Assembly (NCBI RefSeq): GCF_005491205.1
Contig: NZ_CP028035.1
Coordinates: 1,302,001 to 1,366,000, forward strand
DNA length: 64,000 nt
Reading direction: 5' to 3'
Origin: Nissabacter sp. SGAir0207
GTDB lineage: Bacteria > Pseudomonadota > Gammaproteobacteria > Enterobacterales > Enterobacteriaceae
In this document: positions 34,281 through 46,211 of the stretch, in pieces
Numbering within the stretch: position 1 is the first letter of the stretch
How the letters are laid out: each line of letters begins with the position of its first letter
Notes under the pieces: generated by a model
What the model saw: only the letters and a program-made list of their open reading frames with translations
Database searches by the model: none
What the model was told of the DNA's origin: nothing
Made by a program: the position numbers and the translations under genes

Positions 34281-35732
34281 ATGGTGGGTAAATTACGTAA
34301 AGTAAAAAACACTCCGTGCCAGCAAAGCGCGGAGCCGCAATTTGTGCTCAGACGGCGGGACATTATCCTCGGTCTGGTGTGCGCCATCTTTTTCATCGAT
34401 ACCATTGCCCCGGTGGCGGCGATGGGCGTGTCCGCGATCGGCTGGATGATCATCATTGGCGCAGTGTTTTTCTTCCCCGGCTGTTTGATGGTGGCGGAGC
34501 AGGGCGCGGCCTGGCCAGAAAATGGCGGGCTGTACGCCTGGATCACCCGCGCTTACGGGCAGCGCTGGGGCGCGCGTATCGCCTGGATGTATTGGTGCGG
34601 CAACGCGATGTGGATTTCGTCCGCCATGACCATCATCGTCAATGTCTTCTGCCAGTTGGTGGGCATTGAGATGGGGTTGGCGGAGAAGGCCCTCGCCAGC
34701 ATACTGGTGGTCTGGGTCATCACCTGGTTTGCCCTGCGCCCAATGAAAAACTCCACCGGCATCATCAACTTTGCCGCGCTGGTGAAGATCATCATGGCGA
34801 TTGGGCTGATGGTCTCCGGCATGGTCTATCTGATGCAGGGGCACGCGCCGAAAAACACCTTCTCATGGCAGGCGATGAAGCCCGCCTACGGTCAGGCGAT
34901 GGTCTTCATCCCGGCCCTGATCTACAACTTCCTCGGCTTTGAGACCATGTCAGCGGCGGCAGCGGCCATGAAAAATCCCCGCAAGGACGTGCCGATCGCC
35001 TCGCTCAGCAATGTCATTCTGGTGATTGGCCTGAACGTGATTGCGGTGACCGGCGTGCTGCTGGTGATCCCCGCCGGTGAGGTGGACATCATTGGCGGCA
35101 TCATCGACTGCTTCCGGCTGGGGCTGGGCGACGGCACGCTGGCCACGGTGATCATCTGCCTCATCGGCGTGCTCTATCTCGCGGCGATGGGGGCGCAGGC
35201 GCTGATGTGGATGCTGGCAACCAGCCGGATCGCGCAGGCCACCGCCCAGTCCCATGCGCTGCCCGCGCTGCTGGGGCGATCCCACCCACGCCACGACAGC
35301 CCGGCGGGGGCGCTGATTGTCGGCGGCATCATCACCACGGTAATGACTATCGCCAGCAGCGCGCTCTCCGGCAGCGCCCAGGAGATGTTCTGGTCGATCT
35401 TCTCCTCCACCACCATTCTGCTGCTGATCCCTTACTTCGTGAATTTTCAGGCCTTCCTGACGCTACGCAAAAATGACCCCACCCCGCGCCCCTACCGGTT
35501 CCCCGGCCCAGCCTGGCTGGTGGTGGCGCTGATGCGTCTGGCACAGGCGATCCTGCTGCTCACCGCGCTGTTTCTGATCTGGGTGCCCGGCCAGCCGTTC
35601 AAGGTCGCCAACGCCGGGTTTATCGCGATTGGCGTCATGCTGACGCTGGGCGTGGGTGAGTTCTTTATCCGCCGCTGTGAGAAGCCTGCCGTGACCCCTG
35701 ACCGCCCACAAGGAGCAACCCATGAAAGCTGA
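34281..35732 (+). CDS. APC-family amino acid/amine permease
   Basis: This 483-residue inner-membrane permease has about 12 helices. APC features include AAMGVSAIGWMIIIGAVFFFPG, WPENGGLYAWITRAYGQRWG (about 75-95) and NFLGFETMSAAAAAMKNPRKDVP (about 217-240). GGAGGC lies upstream of ATG 34281. It overlaps the amidohydrolase gene by 11 bases, so transport and hydrolysis are coupled: the operon probably imports an N-acyl or amide compound and hydrolyses it. The substrate is unknown. Confidence 0.85.
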   Translation: MVGKLRKVKNTPCQQSAEPQFVLRRRDIILGLVCAIFFIDTIAPVAAMGVSAIGWMIIIGAVFFFPGCLMVAEQGAAWPENGGLYAWITRAYGQRWGARIAWMYWCGNAMWISSAMTIIVNVFCQLVGIEMGLAEKALASILVVWVITWFALRPMKNSTGIINFAALVKIIMAIGLMVSGMVYLMQGHAPKNTFSWQAMKPAYGQAMVFIPALIYNFLGFETMSAAAAAMKNPRKDVPIASLSNVILVIGLNVIAVTGVLLVIPAGEVDIIGGIIDCFRLGLGDGTLATVIICLIGVLYLAAMGAQALMWMLATSRIAQATAQSHALPALLGRSHPRHDSPAGALIVGGIITTVMTIASSALSGSAQEMFWSIFSSTTILLLIPYFVNFQAFLTLRKNDPTPRPYRFPGPAWLVVALMRLAQAILLLTALFLIWVPGQPFKVANAGFIAIGVMLTLGVGEFFIRRCEKPAVTPDRPQGATHES

Positions 35733-37443
35733 TACCGTGTTTGTACGTGGCCGCCTCTGGACGGCGGATGACCGTGTTGCTGCCACCGCGCTGGCGGTGG
35801 TGGGGGAGAGGATTGTGTGCGTCGGCAGTGACGAAGAGGTGATGCGCTGGGTCGGTGACCACACCCGCGTGGTTGACCTCGCGGGCCGCATGATGATCCC
35901 CGGCTTTCACGATGGCCACTGCCACTATACGCTGGCTGCCGATGAGCATTGCGGCATCAACCTGAAAGGGTTGCAGAGCGCCGAGGCGTGCCTTGCTGCC
36001 ATCCAACAGAAGCTGGTGAGCCGCCCGGACGCTCCCTTTTTGCGCGGCGGCGGCTTTCTGGAGGCGCTGTTCCCCGACACCGGGCCACGCAAAGAGTGGC
36101 TGGACGCGCTCTCCAGCGAGATGCCGATTGCCATCGCCGCTGACACCTACCATTCGCTGTGGGTCAACTCCGCCGCACTGGCGCTGGCCGGGATCACCGC
36201 CGAGACGCCCGATCCCCACAACGGCCGGATTGAACGTGATGCCGATGGCTCCCCCAGCGGCTGCCTGCGCGAGACGGCACAGGCGCTGGTGCTGGATCGG
36301 CTGCCCGATTGGCCGGTGGAGGAGTACAAGGCGGCGATAGTGGCATTCCAGCAGACCGCCCACACGCTGGGGCTGGTGGCCGCCTGCGATCCCTGGCTGG
36401 ACATCCACGGCCGCAATGCGGTGCAGGCCCTGCGCGAGCTGGACAGCGAAGGCAAGCTGGCGATGCACTTGCGCGGGGCCTATCTGGCCGATCCGGCGCA
36501 GGGGGTGGAGCAGTGTGCGGCACTGCTCGCCCGCTGCCAGCAGGATAACCCGCCGCTGGATGCCACGCACGACCCGCATTTCCGCGTCTCGGCCATCAAG
36601 TTTTTTTGCGACGGGATCTTCGAGACCAAAACCGCACGGATGCTGCACCCCTATGCCGCCGCCGCGGAGAAGGGCGCAGAGTACTACGGCGAGCAGAACT
36701 GGGAGGCCGGGCGGATGAAGGCGCTGTTTGCCGCGCTGGATAAGGCGCAGATGCAGATCCATGTCCACTGCATCGGCGATGGGGCGGTGCGGCAGACGCT
36801 GGATGCCCTGGCGTTCGCCCGGTCGCAGAACGGCGCGCGTGATGCGCGGCACTGCATCGCCCATGCCACCGCCTGCGCACCGGAGGATATGCCCCGTTTC
36901 CGGCAGCTCGATGTGACGGTGATGCTCAATACCTTTTGGGCCGAGCGGGATGAGACCTGGCTGATGATTGCGCCGTGGGTGGGCGCGGAGATCGCGGAGC
37001 ACTACCTCTACCCGGTGAAGTCGTTCTTTGATGCTGGCGTGCGGGTAACCAATGCCAGCGACTACCCGGTGACCCCCTGGCCGAATCCGCTTATCGGCAT
37101 CGAGACCGCCGTCACCCGTCAGCCCGCGGATAACTATCACCCGTGGGTCTTCGACTATGACAACCCGGTGCACCACCACGCGCCGTGGCCCGAAGAGCGG
37201 GCGGGCGTAGAGCCGATGCTGCTGGCCTGCACCCTCAACCAAGCGGTGGCGAATTTTATGGAGGAGTTCACAGGTTCGCTGAGCGTCGGGAAATATGCTG
37301 ACCTGGTGATTCTTGACCGGGATCTGCTGCCTCTCGCCCCTGCGGAGATTGGCGCGGTGGGCGTGGTGCAGACCTGGTTCAAAGGGCGTTGCGTCTATAC
37401 CCGGCCAGCCCCCCACCAGAGGAGTGACAGCCACGGCAGGTGA
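35722..37443 (+). CDS. Metal-dependent amidohydrolase (YtcJ/Amidohydro_3 type)
   Basis: This 573-residue amidohydrolase-superfamily enzyme has metal-binding GFHDGHCHYTL (near residue 65), a metal-bridging segment FKFFCDGIFE-like (SAIKFFCDGIFETKTA, about 290), later histidines in QIHVHCIGDGAV and RHCIAHATACAP, and the conserved ASDYPVTPWPNPL. The C-terminal GSLSVGKYADLVILDRDLL is typical of the beta-sandwich that closes the fold. Relatives hydrolyse N-substituted formamides and other amides. AAGGAGCAACCC precedes ATG 35722. It lies between a permease and a LuxR-type regulator in one operon. Confidence 0.88.
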   Translation: MKADTVFVRGRLWTADDRVAATALAVVGERIVCVGSDEEVMRWVGDHTRVVDLAGRMMIPGFHDGHCHYTLAADEHCGINLKGLQSAEACLAAIQQKLVSRPDAPFLRGGGFLEALFPDTGPRKEWLDALSSEMPIAIAADTYHSLWVNSAALALAGITAETPDPHNGRIERDADGSPSGCLRETAQALVLDRLPDWPVEEYKAAIVAFQQTAHTLGLVAACDPWLDIHGRNAVQALRELDSEGKLAMHLRGAYLADPAQGVEQCAALLARCQQDNPPLDATHDPHFRVSAIKFFCDGIFETKTARMLHPYAAAAEKGAEYYGEQNWEAGRMKALFAALDKAQMQIHVHCIGDGAVRQTLDALAFARSQNGARDARHCIAHATACAPEDMPRFRQLDVTVMLNTFWAERDETWLMIAPWVGAEIAEHYLYPVKSFFDAGVRVTNASDYPVTPWPNPLIGIETAVTRQPADNYHPWVFDYDNPVHHHAPWPEERAGVEPMLLACTLNQAVANFMEEFTGSLSVGKYADLVILDRDLLPLAPAEIGAVGVVQTWFKGRCVYTRPAPHQRSDSHGR

Positions 37444-37448
37444 AGACT

Positions 37449-38258
37449 ATGCAGTCCTATCGCCATTTCCAGCGTCTGTTGGCCGACCTCGGTACGCCAG
37501 CCTTTCCCTGTCACTTGCAGCAGTGGGTGGCTGACCTACTGAGGTTGCCGGCCATCTACCACACCATCGCACTGCGCTTCCACCGGGCGTCGCTGCGCTT
37601 CCCTTCGCCCCACCAGAGCGTGCCGGTCGACGTGCTTTTTTCGGTCAGCAGCATTGAGCCGCAGACCATCCATCAGGCGCTGGCGCTCTACGCCCATGAA
37701 GGAGAGTGGCGGCACGACATCCTGCCGCATTTGGCGGAAGGGGAGTCCGTTCAGCAGGTTATCCAGGGCGCCCGGGAGCATGACGCAGACAGCGCCTATT
37801 GGGCGCTGGTAAAGCGCTGCCGGCTGGGCATGGAGTGTATGCTGCTTGGCGGCGATGCCCACGCGGTGTATACCTGGTCGCTCTTCACCCGGCAGGGGCA
37901 GCAAGGATTCAGCCCACAGCAGCTGGCGCAACTGCGTGAACAGGGGCCGATGATCCTGACGCTACTGAGCAAACATGCGCAGATCATGGCGCTGACGGGC
38001 AACCTGCAAACCCTCTCCAGCCGCTTTGGCGCACGGCTGGCACAGTGCGGCATCTCGCTCTCCCAGCGTGAAGTAGAGGTGTGCTGCGGGATACTGGAGG
38101 GAATCAGCATTGAACAGCTGGCGCAACGGCTCCAGGTTCGCAGCTGCACCATCCGCACCTATCTGGAGCGGGCGCTGGTCAAGCTTGACCTGCCCGATAA
38201 ATGGGCGCTATTCCACTGGAGCTGTGGTGTGCCTGCGTCTTCAGCGGGGAGTGCATAA
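37449..38258 (+). CDS. LuxR-type helix-turn-helix transcriptional regulator
   Basis: This 269-residue protein has a C-terminal LuxR-type HTH (about 205-255: LSQREVEVCCGILEGISIEQLAQRLQVRSCTIRTYLERALVKLDL). The N-terminal part (about 1-190) shows no receiver domain signature and may sense a ligand. It ends a permease-amidohydrolase operon with little spacing and probably regulates it. ATG 37449 is chosen for GGCAGG eight bases before it; GTG 37440 is an alternative. Cys residues in VCCGILEG lie in the first HTH helix. Confidence 0.8.
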   Translation: MQSYRHFQRLLADLGTPAFPCHLQQWVADLLRLPAIYHTIALRFHRASLRFPSPHQSVPVDVLFSVSSIEPQTIHQALALYAHEGEWRHDILPHLAEGESVQQVIQGAREHDADSAYWALVKRCRLGMECMLLGGDAHAVYTWSLFTRQGQQGFSPQQLAQLREQGPMILTLLSKHAQIMALTGNLQTLSSRFGARLAQCGISLSQREVEVCCGILEGISIEQLAQRLQVRSCTIRTYLERALVKLDLPDKWALFHWSCGVPASSAGSA

Positions 38259-38325
38259 CAGTGCGTCATTGAGAAGGGCGACGCTTGGCTGCCCCTTATC
38301 ACAATTAACCTCCACCGTTGCTTTC

Positions 38326-39201
38326 TCACTGGCCTGCCAAAACAAGTTGTAGAAAATTGTCCCGCCAATGGCTGGTTATCTTGGAATTCCATGCCACGGC
38401 AATACTCCAGCGGAGCTGTTTTTCTGGAGGAATAATGAGTTTTACACCCTCCGGCAAAAAGTGCCGGACACTCTCTGGCAAAAAAGCAACGCCGTTTCCA
38501 CCCGCGACCAGTGCCAAAAGCGTCGTAATATCATCGGTGACTGGAACAGGATCAGCACTCAGGTGGTTATTTTGTAAGAACAGAGCGGTTTGCTCGGCCA
38601 GGCAGGGACTGGCAGATGGCGCTATCTGAAGTAATGGATAGGAGGACAACGCCCTTTGGATGGTCAGATTCTCGATATGACTGTCTGGTGGTACCGCAAG
38701 GGTGAGTGTCTCCTCATAAATCACCTGGCATGAGAGGCCGTGGGTGACCGGCATCCGAACAAATCCGGCATGTAGGCTCCCTTCCTGCAACATCTTCATC
38801 TGAACGCTGGAGGGAAGTTGATTAATAACGACATCGCACTCAGGAAAATTGTGATGAAACTGATTTATCCATAGAGGAACATTATGGAATGAGGATATGC
38901 CAAAGCCAATAAACAACTTCTCATGGCTTTTTCTATTTATTTCTTTCGCATAATTCAGAAAATCAGCATGAGACTGCAACAGTGCATTTGCCTTGGAAAA
39001 AAGCTGCGCGCCAAAAACAGTCAGGGTTGCACCATGACGGCCACGCAAAAAGAGATGCCTGCCAGTCAATTTTTCTAACGTCTGTATTTGTTTTGATAGG
39101 GCAGGTTGGGTAAGGAAAAGCACTTCCGCAGCATTTTTATAACTTCCCTCTTGCGCTAACGTAACAAAAGCACGTAGCAATTTGATATCTATTCCTTTCA
39201 T
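38326..39201 (-). CDS. LysR-family transcriptional regulator (low GC)
   Basis: This 291-residue LysR protein has an N-terminal winged HTH (about 1-60, LLRAFVTLAQEGSYKNAAEVLFLTQPALSKQIQTLE) and a substrate-binding domain (about 90-290). It is divergent from a HAD phosphatase gene 234 bases away, so it probably regulates it. Base composition is noticeably AT-richer than the flanking core genes, and both genes of the pair share this, suggesting they arrived together. Confidence 0.88.
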   Translation of the reverse strand: MKGIDIKLLRAFVTLAQEGSYKNAAEVLFLTQPALSKQIQTLEKLTGRHLFLRGRHGATLTVFGAQLFSKANALLQSHADFLNYAKEINRKSHEKLFIGFGISSFHNVPLWINQFHHNFPECDVVINQLPSSVQMKMLQEGSLHAGFVRMPVTHGLSCQVIYEETLTLAVPPDSHIENLTIQRALSSYPLLQIAPSASPCLAEQTALFLQNNHLSADPVPVTDDITTLLALVAGGNGVAFLPESVRHFLPEGVKLIIPPEKQLRWSIAVAWNSKITSHWRDNFLQLVLAGQ

Positions 39202-39435
39202 TTATCGAATCCTGAGAAAATGGAATTATACATGCACCTACAGGAGGCCCATGATAACAAGGGCGGGGAGTAAAGGGAGAGATATTTCACCCATCCTTGC
39301 ACAGAACTCCTTTTTATTGATGGGCTTTGAAATAAGGGAATAGAGATATGCCGAATGACGGGGGTATCTCATTAGGTCAAATTGTTATTGCATCCCACCT
39401 CATGGGAATGAGCGATATTAATAAGGAGAGCGAAA

Positions 39436-40158
39436 ATGTGTGATGCCAATACGAGATTTGCCGCTGTATTGTTTGACATGGATGGAGTGCTGATCGATTC
39501 AAACGCTGTGATAGAGAAAGCGTGGCATGAAGCGGCTGGCATGTACGGCAAAAAAATATCGGAAGAGGAGATGGTCAAACATATTCATGGGCAACCAGGG
39601 CCGCATACTATTCAGACGTTGTTCAATGATTTGTCACTGGACGATCAGAAAAGGGTGCAGGCGCATATTATTCATGTGGAAAATACAGCGATCTACGATC
39701 CTATACCCGGTGTGGCACAACTCATCTCTTCCTTGGATGATGCAGGGATTAGCGTTGGCATTGTAACCAGTGGTTGGAGGGAAAAAATCGATCGCGTCGC
39801 AGCCATGCTTCAAGTGCAACACTGTATTTCAGTGATTGTTGAACGCGATGATGTCTCCAAGGGAAAACCATTTCCTGACCCTTATTTGCTGGCAGCCGAA
39901 CGCCTTGCCATTCCAGCGGAGAAAACCATTGTCTTCGAAGATTCCAAAAGTGGTGTGACATCTGCGGTTGCAGCGGGGGCGTATTGTGTTGGGATTGGTG
40001 GCATGGAACTTATTGAATGCGGAGCCAAACTTGCGATACCTGATTTTACCGGGATAGAGGTTATCCCTCGGATGGATGGCAATGCCGCGATATCATTCTG
40101 CCCAGGCCATGTTTTGGTGATGGAGAAATTAACCGTACTGCTGTCAAAGCCCAAATAG
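39436..40158 (+). CDS. HAD-superfamily phosphatase (subfamily IA)
   Basis: This 240-residue cytoplasmic phosphatase has HAD motif I FDMDGVLID (nucleophile Asp14, Asp16), motif II VTSGW, motif III with Lys in SKGKPFPDPY and motif IV VFEDSKSG. A cap domain lies between about 20 and 90. It resembles beta-phosphoglucomutase or sugar-phosphatase types, but the substrate is unknown. AAGGAG lies upstream of ATG 39436. It is transcribed away from the LysR gene and shares its low GC. Confidence 0.85.
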   Translation: MCDANTRFAAVLFDMDGVLIDSNAVIEKAWHEAAGMYGKKISEEEMVKHIHGQPGPHTIQTLFNDLSLDDQKRVQAHIIHVENTAIYDPIPGVAQLISSLDDAGISVGIVTSGWREKIDRVAAMLQVQHCISVIVERDDVSKGKPFPDPYLLAAERLAIPAEKTIVFEDSKSGVTSAVAAGAYCVGIGGMELIECGAKLAIPDFTGIEVIPRMDGNAAISFCPGHVLVMEKLTVLLSKPK

Positions 40159-40585
40159 CCGAAAGAAACCTATCCAAACAGTACTGAACAGATATTTGCT
40201 ACGGCAATATTATTTTGTACCCATGAAGATAAAGACTTGGGCTGTGCAAGCTGCACAGCTCGTACCCCGATTTATATACCTATGAAATAATATGCCAATT
40301 GATGCCTGTCTTTGGGCGCTATTTATTAATAGCCTTCAAATCAGCCATAAAGCAGCTACGGTACTATCGTTGGGATTGAGTTTCTGCTGGCCGTTGGTTC
40401 AGGAACGTTAGCGCGCTGGCTGTATAAAAGCTAATGTTGTCGCAGCGTGTGACAGTGATTTTAGCGGGGATAACCAGACATCGTGATGCGGCAGGAAAAA
40501 CGGGTGCGCATTGGGGGAGTGTCTCACGCTACTTTGTTAAATCCGACTTGGATAATGGATTCACAAAGGGCTTGAAACTAAAATG
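40159..40585. other. Intergenic stretch with possible gene remnant
   Basis: The 427 bases hold a perfect hairpin (GCTGTGCA/TGCACAGC at about 40243-40261, without a T-run). A short frame ending at 40435 reads GTIVGIEFLLAVGSGTLARW and could be the tail of a lost membrane protein. No complete gene is supported. Confidence 0.4.
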
Positions 40586-40661
40586 TGGCTCCTCTGACTG
40601 GACTCGAACCAGTGACATACGGATTAACAGTCCGCCGTTCTACCGACTGAACTACAGAGGA
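40586..40661 (-). tRNA. tRNA-Asn(GTT), copy 1
   Basis: This 76-nt tRNA gene is identical to E. coli tRNA-Asn as recalled, with CCA encoded and anticodon GTT within the loop (CTGTTAATC on the minus strand). The other three copies in the window have the same sequence. Its promoter lies at 40680-40708. Confidence 0.97.
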
Positions 40662-40679
40662 ATCGTGTGAACGGGGCGC

Positions 40680-40708
40680 ATAATAACGGCCTGCCGTGGT
40701 GCTGTCAA
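40680..40708 (-). promoter_or_regulatory. Sigma-70 promoter of tRNA-Asn copy 1
   Basis: On the minus strand, TTGACA (40703-40708) and TATTAT (40680-40685) are separated by 17 bases and followed by a GCGCCCC discriminator, typical of stringently controlled stable RNA promoters. Confidence 0.9.
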
Positions 40709-40803
40709 AGGGTTGTCAGCAAAAGTGTTTCGTTTGCCGCTATTTTGTCCATGCTGTTGATATTTTTGGCAAAGTGGCGGCGCATTGCGCGCCGCCGTGG
40801 GGG

Positions 40804-43936
<3,133 letters not shown>

Positions 43937-43965
43937 GAGGGTACACTGACGCGGCGGCGGCTGGC

Positions 43966-44004
43966 TGTAAAGCAGCGGCCCGGCGCGGGGTGAGGTGGCT
44001 CACA
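43966..44004 (-). promoter_or_regulatory. lac-like CRP site and -35 element of lacZ
   Basis: The minus strand has TGTGAGCCACCTCACC (43989-44004), a near-consensus CRP site, and TTTACA at 43966-43971. The centre-to-centre distance of 28 bases matches E. coli lac, and 29 bases separate TTTACA from the operator (30 in E. coli). The -10 is poor. Confidence 0.75.
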
Positions 44005-44051
44005 CTTTGCGGGAAAAAAGACCGGCGCCAGAAAGGCGCCGGGTAGGGGCG

Positions 44052-45785
44052 TCAGGCGGGCATGGCCGCCAGCACTTTCCAGCCGGTGGGGGTGCCATCG
44101 GCATTGATATAGATAATGCCATCCTTCGCCGCCGGCTTGCCCAGCCGCTCCGTCATAGTCCCGGCCGGATAGACCGGATAGGTGTGGTTGGGCGTTTTCC
44201 AGCCGCTCGCGGTCTTGGCGGTACAGCCGCGGGTAGTGAAGCTGATGTTGCCGGAGCAACTGAAGCTGTCAAAGGTGACGTTATAGAACTGCACGGAGGC
44301 CGCGGAGGCGAGCACCGCCTTGGCGATGTAACCGCCGTTGAAGATCGCCTGTGCCTGATAGGCACCGGCAAAGGTGCCGGTGACGTTGCAGTTGTTGAAG
44401 GTCACTGGCGTGTAGCCCGCCCCTGGGCTGCGGGTGCCGCTGATGGTGCCGGTGAATTTGGTGTCATAGAAGGTCAGGCTGCCCAGTATGTTACTGGTGA
44501 GGCTGAGATCCTTGATCTCACCTTTGATGATCTTCACGTGTTGCGCGTTGTAGCGGAAATCAATCTGCCCGGCCGTCGGGTTAATGACGGTGATGTTGTT
44601 TTCCAGCATCAGTTTGTTGGTAATTTCTGGCTCAACCAGTGTGATGTTGGCGGCGGGCGCGGAGATGGTCCAGGCATTGAAGCGGCAACTGGAGAACACT
44701 GACTTGGAGCCATAGCTGGTGCTGCAAATGGCGCCAGCAGCGTTGACGTTCCTGATCTCCGCCCGGTCAGTGCCGATATTCACTGACAGGGTAGTAGTCA
44801 CGCCGGGGCTTTGGCCGGTGGTGGAGTCCTTCAGATCCGAGTCCATAAACACCTGATTGATGGTGCTGTTGCCGATGATGATGTTGTGGTTGGTGTATTT
44901 CAGCCCGGAGGCCAGTCCGGTAGTGCCGTCATCCTCCGTCAGCACGATCAACCGCTCGGCGTGGATGTTGTCATAGACATTGCGGACGTTGTTGTTGATG
45001 AAAATGCCGCGATGGTAAGCCTGCTCACACTGGATGGAGGAGATGTGGGTGGCGTTGAAGGTATCGCCGGAGGAGCCAAGCTCCAGCGCCCACTTTTTGA
45101 TATTGCCGCAGCGCTCAACGCTTACCCGCTCGAAGGTGGAGTCCCAGACCGAATCCATATTGATGCCGGTGCCGTTAAAGCCGCTGACGCGGATATGACC
45201 GCCAACGAACCACTGCCCCTTGATGTAGACGCCGTTCAGCTCGGTATCGCGGTTGTCGGCATCGAGCACCAGATCGCCGTCGATCACCATTCGGCTGCTG
45301 CGCCCGGCGTTGGGGGTATCGGTGGGATCGCCCATGGTGATGACATAGTCGCCGTCGAAATTCTTGGGGTTGACCTTGAAGCGGCCGGAGTCGTCGGACA
45401 TCACGCGTTTGATCAGCGTAAAGTCGAGGGTGCCGCTGACGCGCCACGGCCCATGCTGGAAAAGCACCGTCTTGCTGGCGGAGGCGGCCAGATAGTGGCG
45501 CATCTGCACCGTGCAATCCTCGTTGCCGCCGGGGACGCAGCCAAAGTGCACCGGCAATAACTGCTCCGCCATGCGGCGCCAGCGCTTGCCCCCCTTGGTG
45601 ACAATATATTCTCCGCCATCATCCGGCGTGGTGGTGTCATGCAACAGGGCCACAAAGGTGCCACCGCCACTCGGCCGATCGCTTTTTTCCGCCCAGTCAG
45701 GATAATAACTAGTGACCTGCATCATCTGGCCATCTTCCCACGGCTCAATAGTGCGCAGTGTGGCAATATCTTTGCAACTGTCCAT
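44052..45785 (-). CDS. Phage tailspike-like right-handed beta-helix protein
   Basis: This 577-residue protein has a small N-terminal domain reading like the tailspike adaptor (about 8-75: LRTIEPWEDGQMMQVTSYYPDW, DTTTPDDGGEYIVTKGGKRWRR). A long stretch of short beta-strands and turns follows (about 110-500), as in pectate-lyase-like beta-helices, and a short C-terminal knob carries a GIIYINADGTPTGWKVL signature. Tailspikes bind and often cut surface polysaccharide. No signal peptide or other phage gene is next to it, so it is a solitary spike gene, either a prophage relic or a domesticated depolymerase. The catalytic residues cannot be assigned. Confidence 0.68.
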   Translation of the reverse strand: MDSCKDIATLRTIEPWEDGQMMQVTSYYPDWAEKSDRPSGGGTFVALLHDTTTPDDGGEYIVTKGGKRWRRMAEQLLPVHFGCVPGGNEDCTVQMRHYLAASASKTVLFQHGPWRVSGTLDFTLIKRVMSDDSGRFKVNPKNFDGDYVITMGDPTDTPNAGRSSRMVIDGDLVLDADNRDTELNGVYIKGQWFVGGHIRVSGFNGTGINMDSVWDSTFERVSVERCGNIKKWALELGSSGDTFNATHISSIQCEQAYHRGIFINNNVRNVYDNIHAERLIVLTEDDGTTGLASGLKYTNHNIIIGNSTINQVFMDSDLKDSTTGQSPGVTTTLSVNIGTDRAEIRNVNAAGAICSTSYGSKSVFSSCRFNAWTISAPAANITLVEPEITNKLMLENNITVINPTAGQIDFRYNAQHVKIIKGEIKDLSLTSNILGSLTFYDTKFTGTISGTRSPGAGYTPVTFNNCNVTGTFAGAYQAQAIFNGGYIAKAVLASAASVQFYNVTFDSFSCSGNISFTTRGCTAKTASGWKTPNHTYPVYPAGTMTERLGKPAAKDGIIYINADGTPTGWKVLAAMPA

Positions 45786-46211
45786 TATTAATACCTCATG
45801 GTTAATTTAGCGGGATAAATAACAATGATTTTGGTGGCCACCGTCCATAGTAATAAGTGATGGAATTTATCTCGTCCACTGCTTTTATCAGGAATAGTGT
45901 TAAACGTTTTTATTTACTGATTTATAAGTCTTTTTATGGATTATGCCTGTGGCAGCGCGGCAGCATTCATTTGCCTGAAAATAGTGCAGCGTCGCTTATT
46001 GAAAAAATATTTTACGCTGTGCGAAGCTTCACAAATTTATTCTGCTGAGCAGTGGAATGGGGCGTTAATTAAAGTGAAGGGTTAAATAAAATCACAGGAT
46101 AATAACGCTGCTGGCTATTTATCATAATAAAACCGTGGTAAAAAATACGCAGCAAAAAGCCCGTACAGTTGCCTGTACGGGCTTTTCTACAGTTGGCGCT
46201 GGCGGCTTGTC
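45786..46211. other. AT-rich intergenic region upstream of the tailspike-like gene
   Basis: The roughly 360 AT-rich bases contain only short, unconvincing frames (for example 45857-46048, Phe/Leu-rich). The strong hairpin at 46155-46186 terminates the pseudogene to the right. Promoters for the spike gene presumably lie here. Confidence 0.5.
46155..46186 (-). terminator. Terminator after the TRAP receptor pseudogene
   Basis: A perfect 14-bp stem (AAAAGCCCGTACAG with CTGTACGGGCTTTT) encloses a four-base loop and ends in T on the minus strand. Confidence 0.93.

Noticed and set aside
35665..37434. Very long minus-strand frame (about 589 codons) opposite the amidohydrolase gene
   Set aside because: It exactly mirrors the amidohydrolase, which has clear catalytic motifs, and its own text has no recognisable domain.
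40243..40261. Perfect GCTGTGCA/TGCACAGC hairpin as a terminator or small RNA
   Set aside because: It has no T-run and no flanking gene that needs it, so it is noted only as an inverted repeat.
45857..46048. Short Phe/Leu-rich frame in the AT-rich gap
   Set aside because: It lacks a ribosome binding site and conserved features; AT-rich non-coding DNA is more likely.
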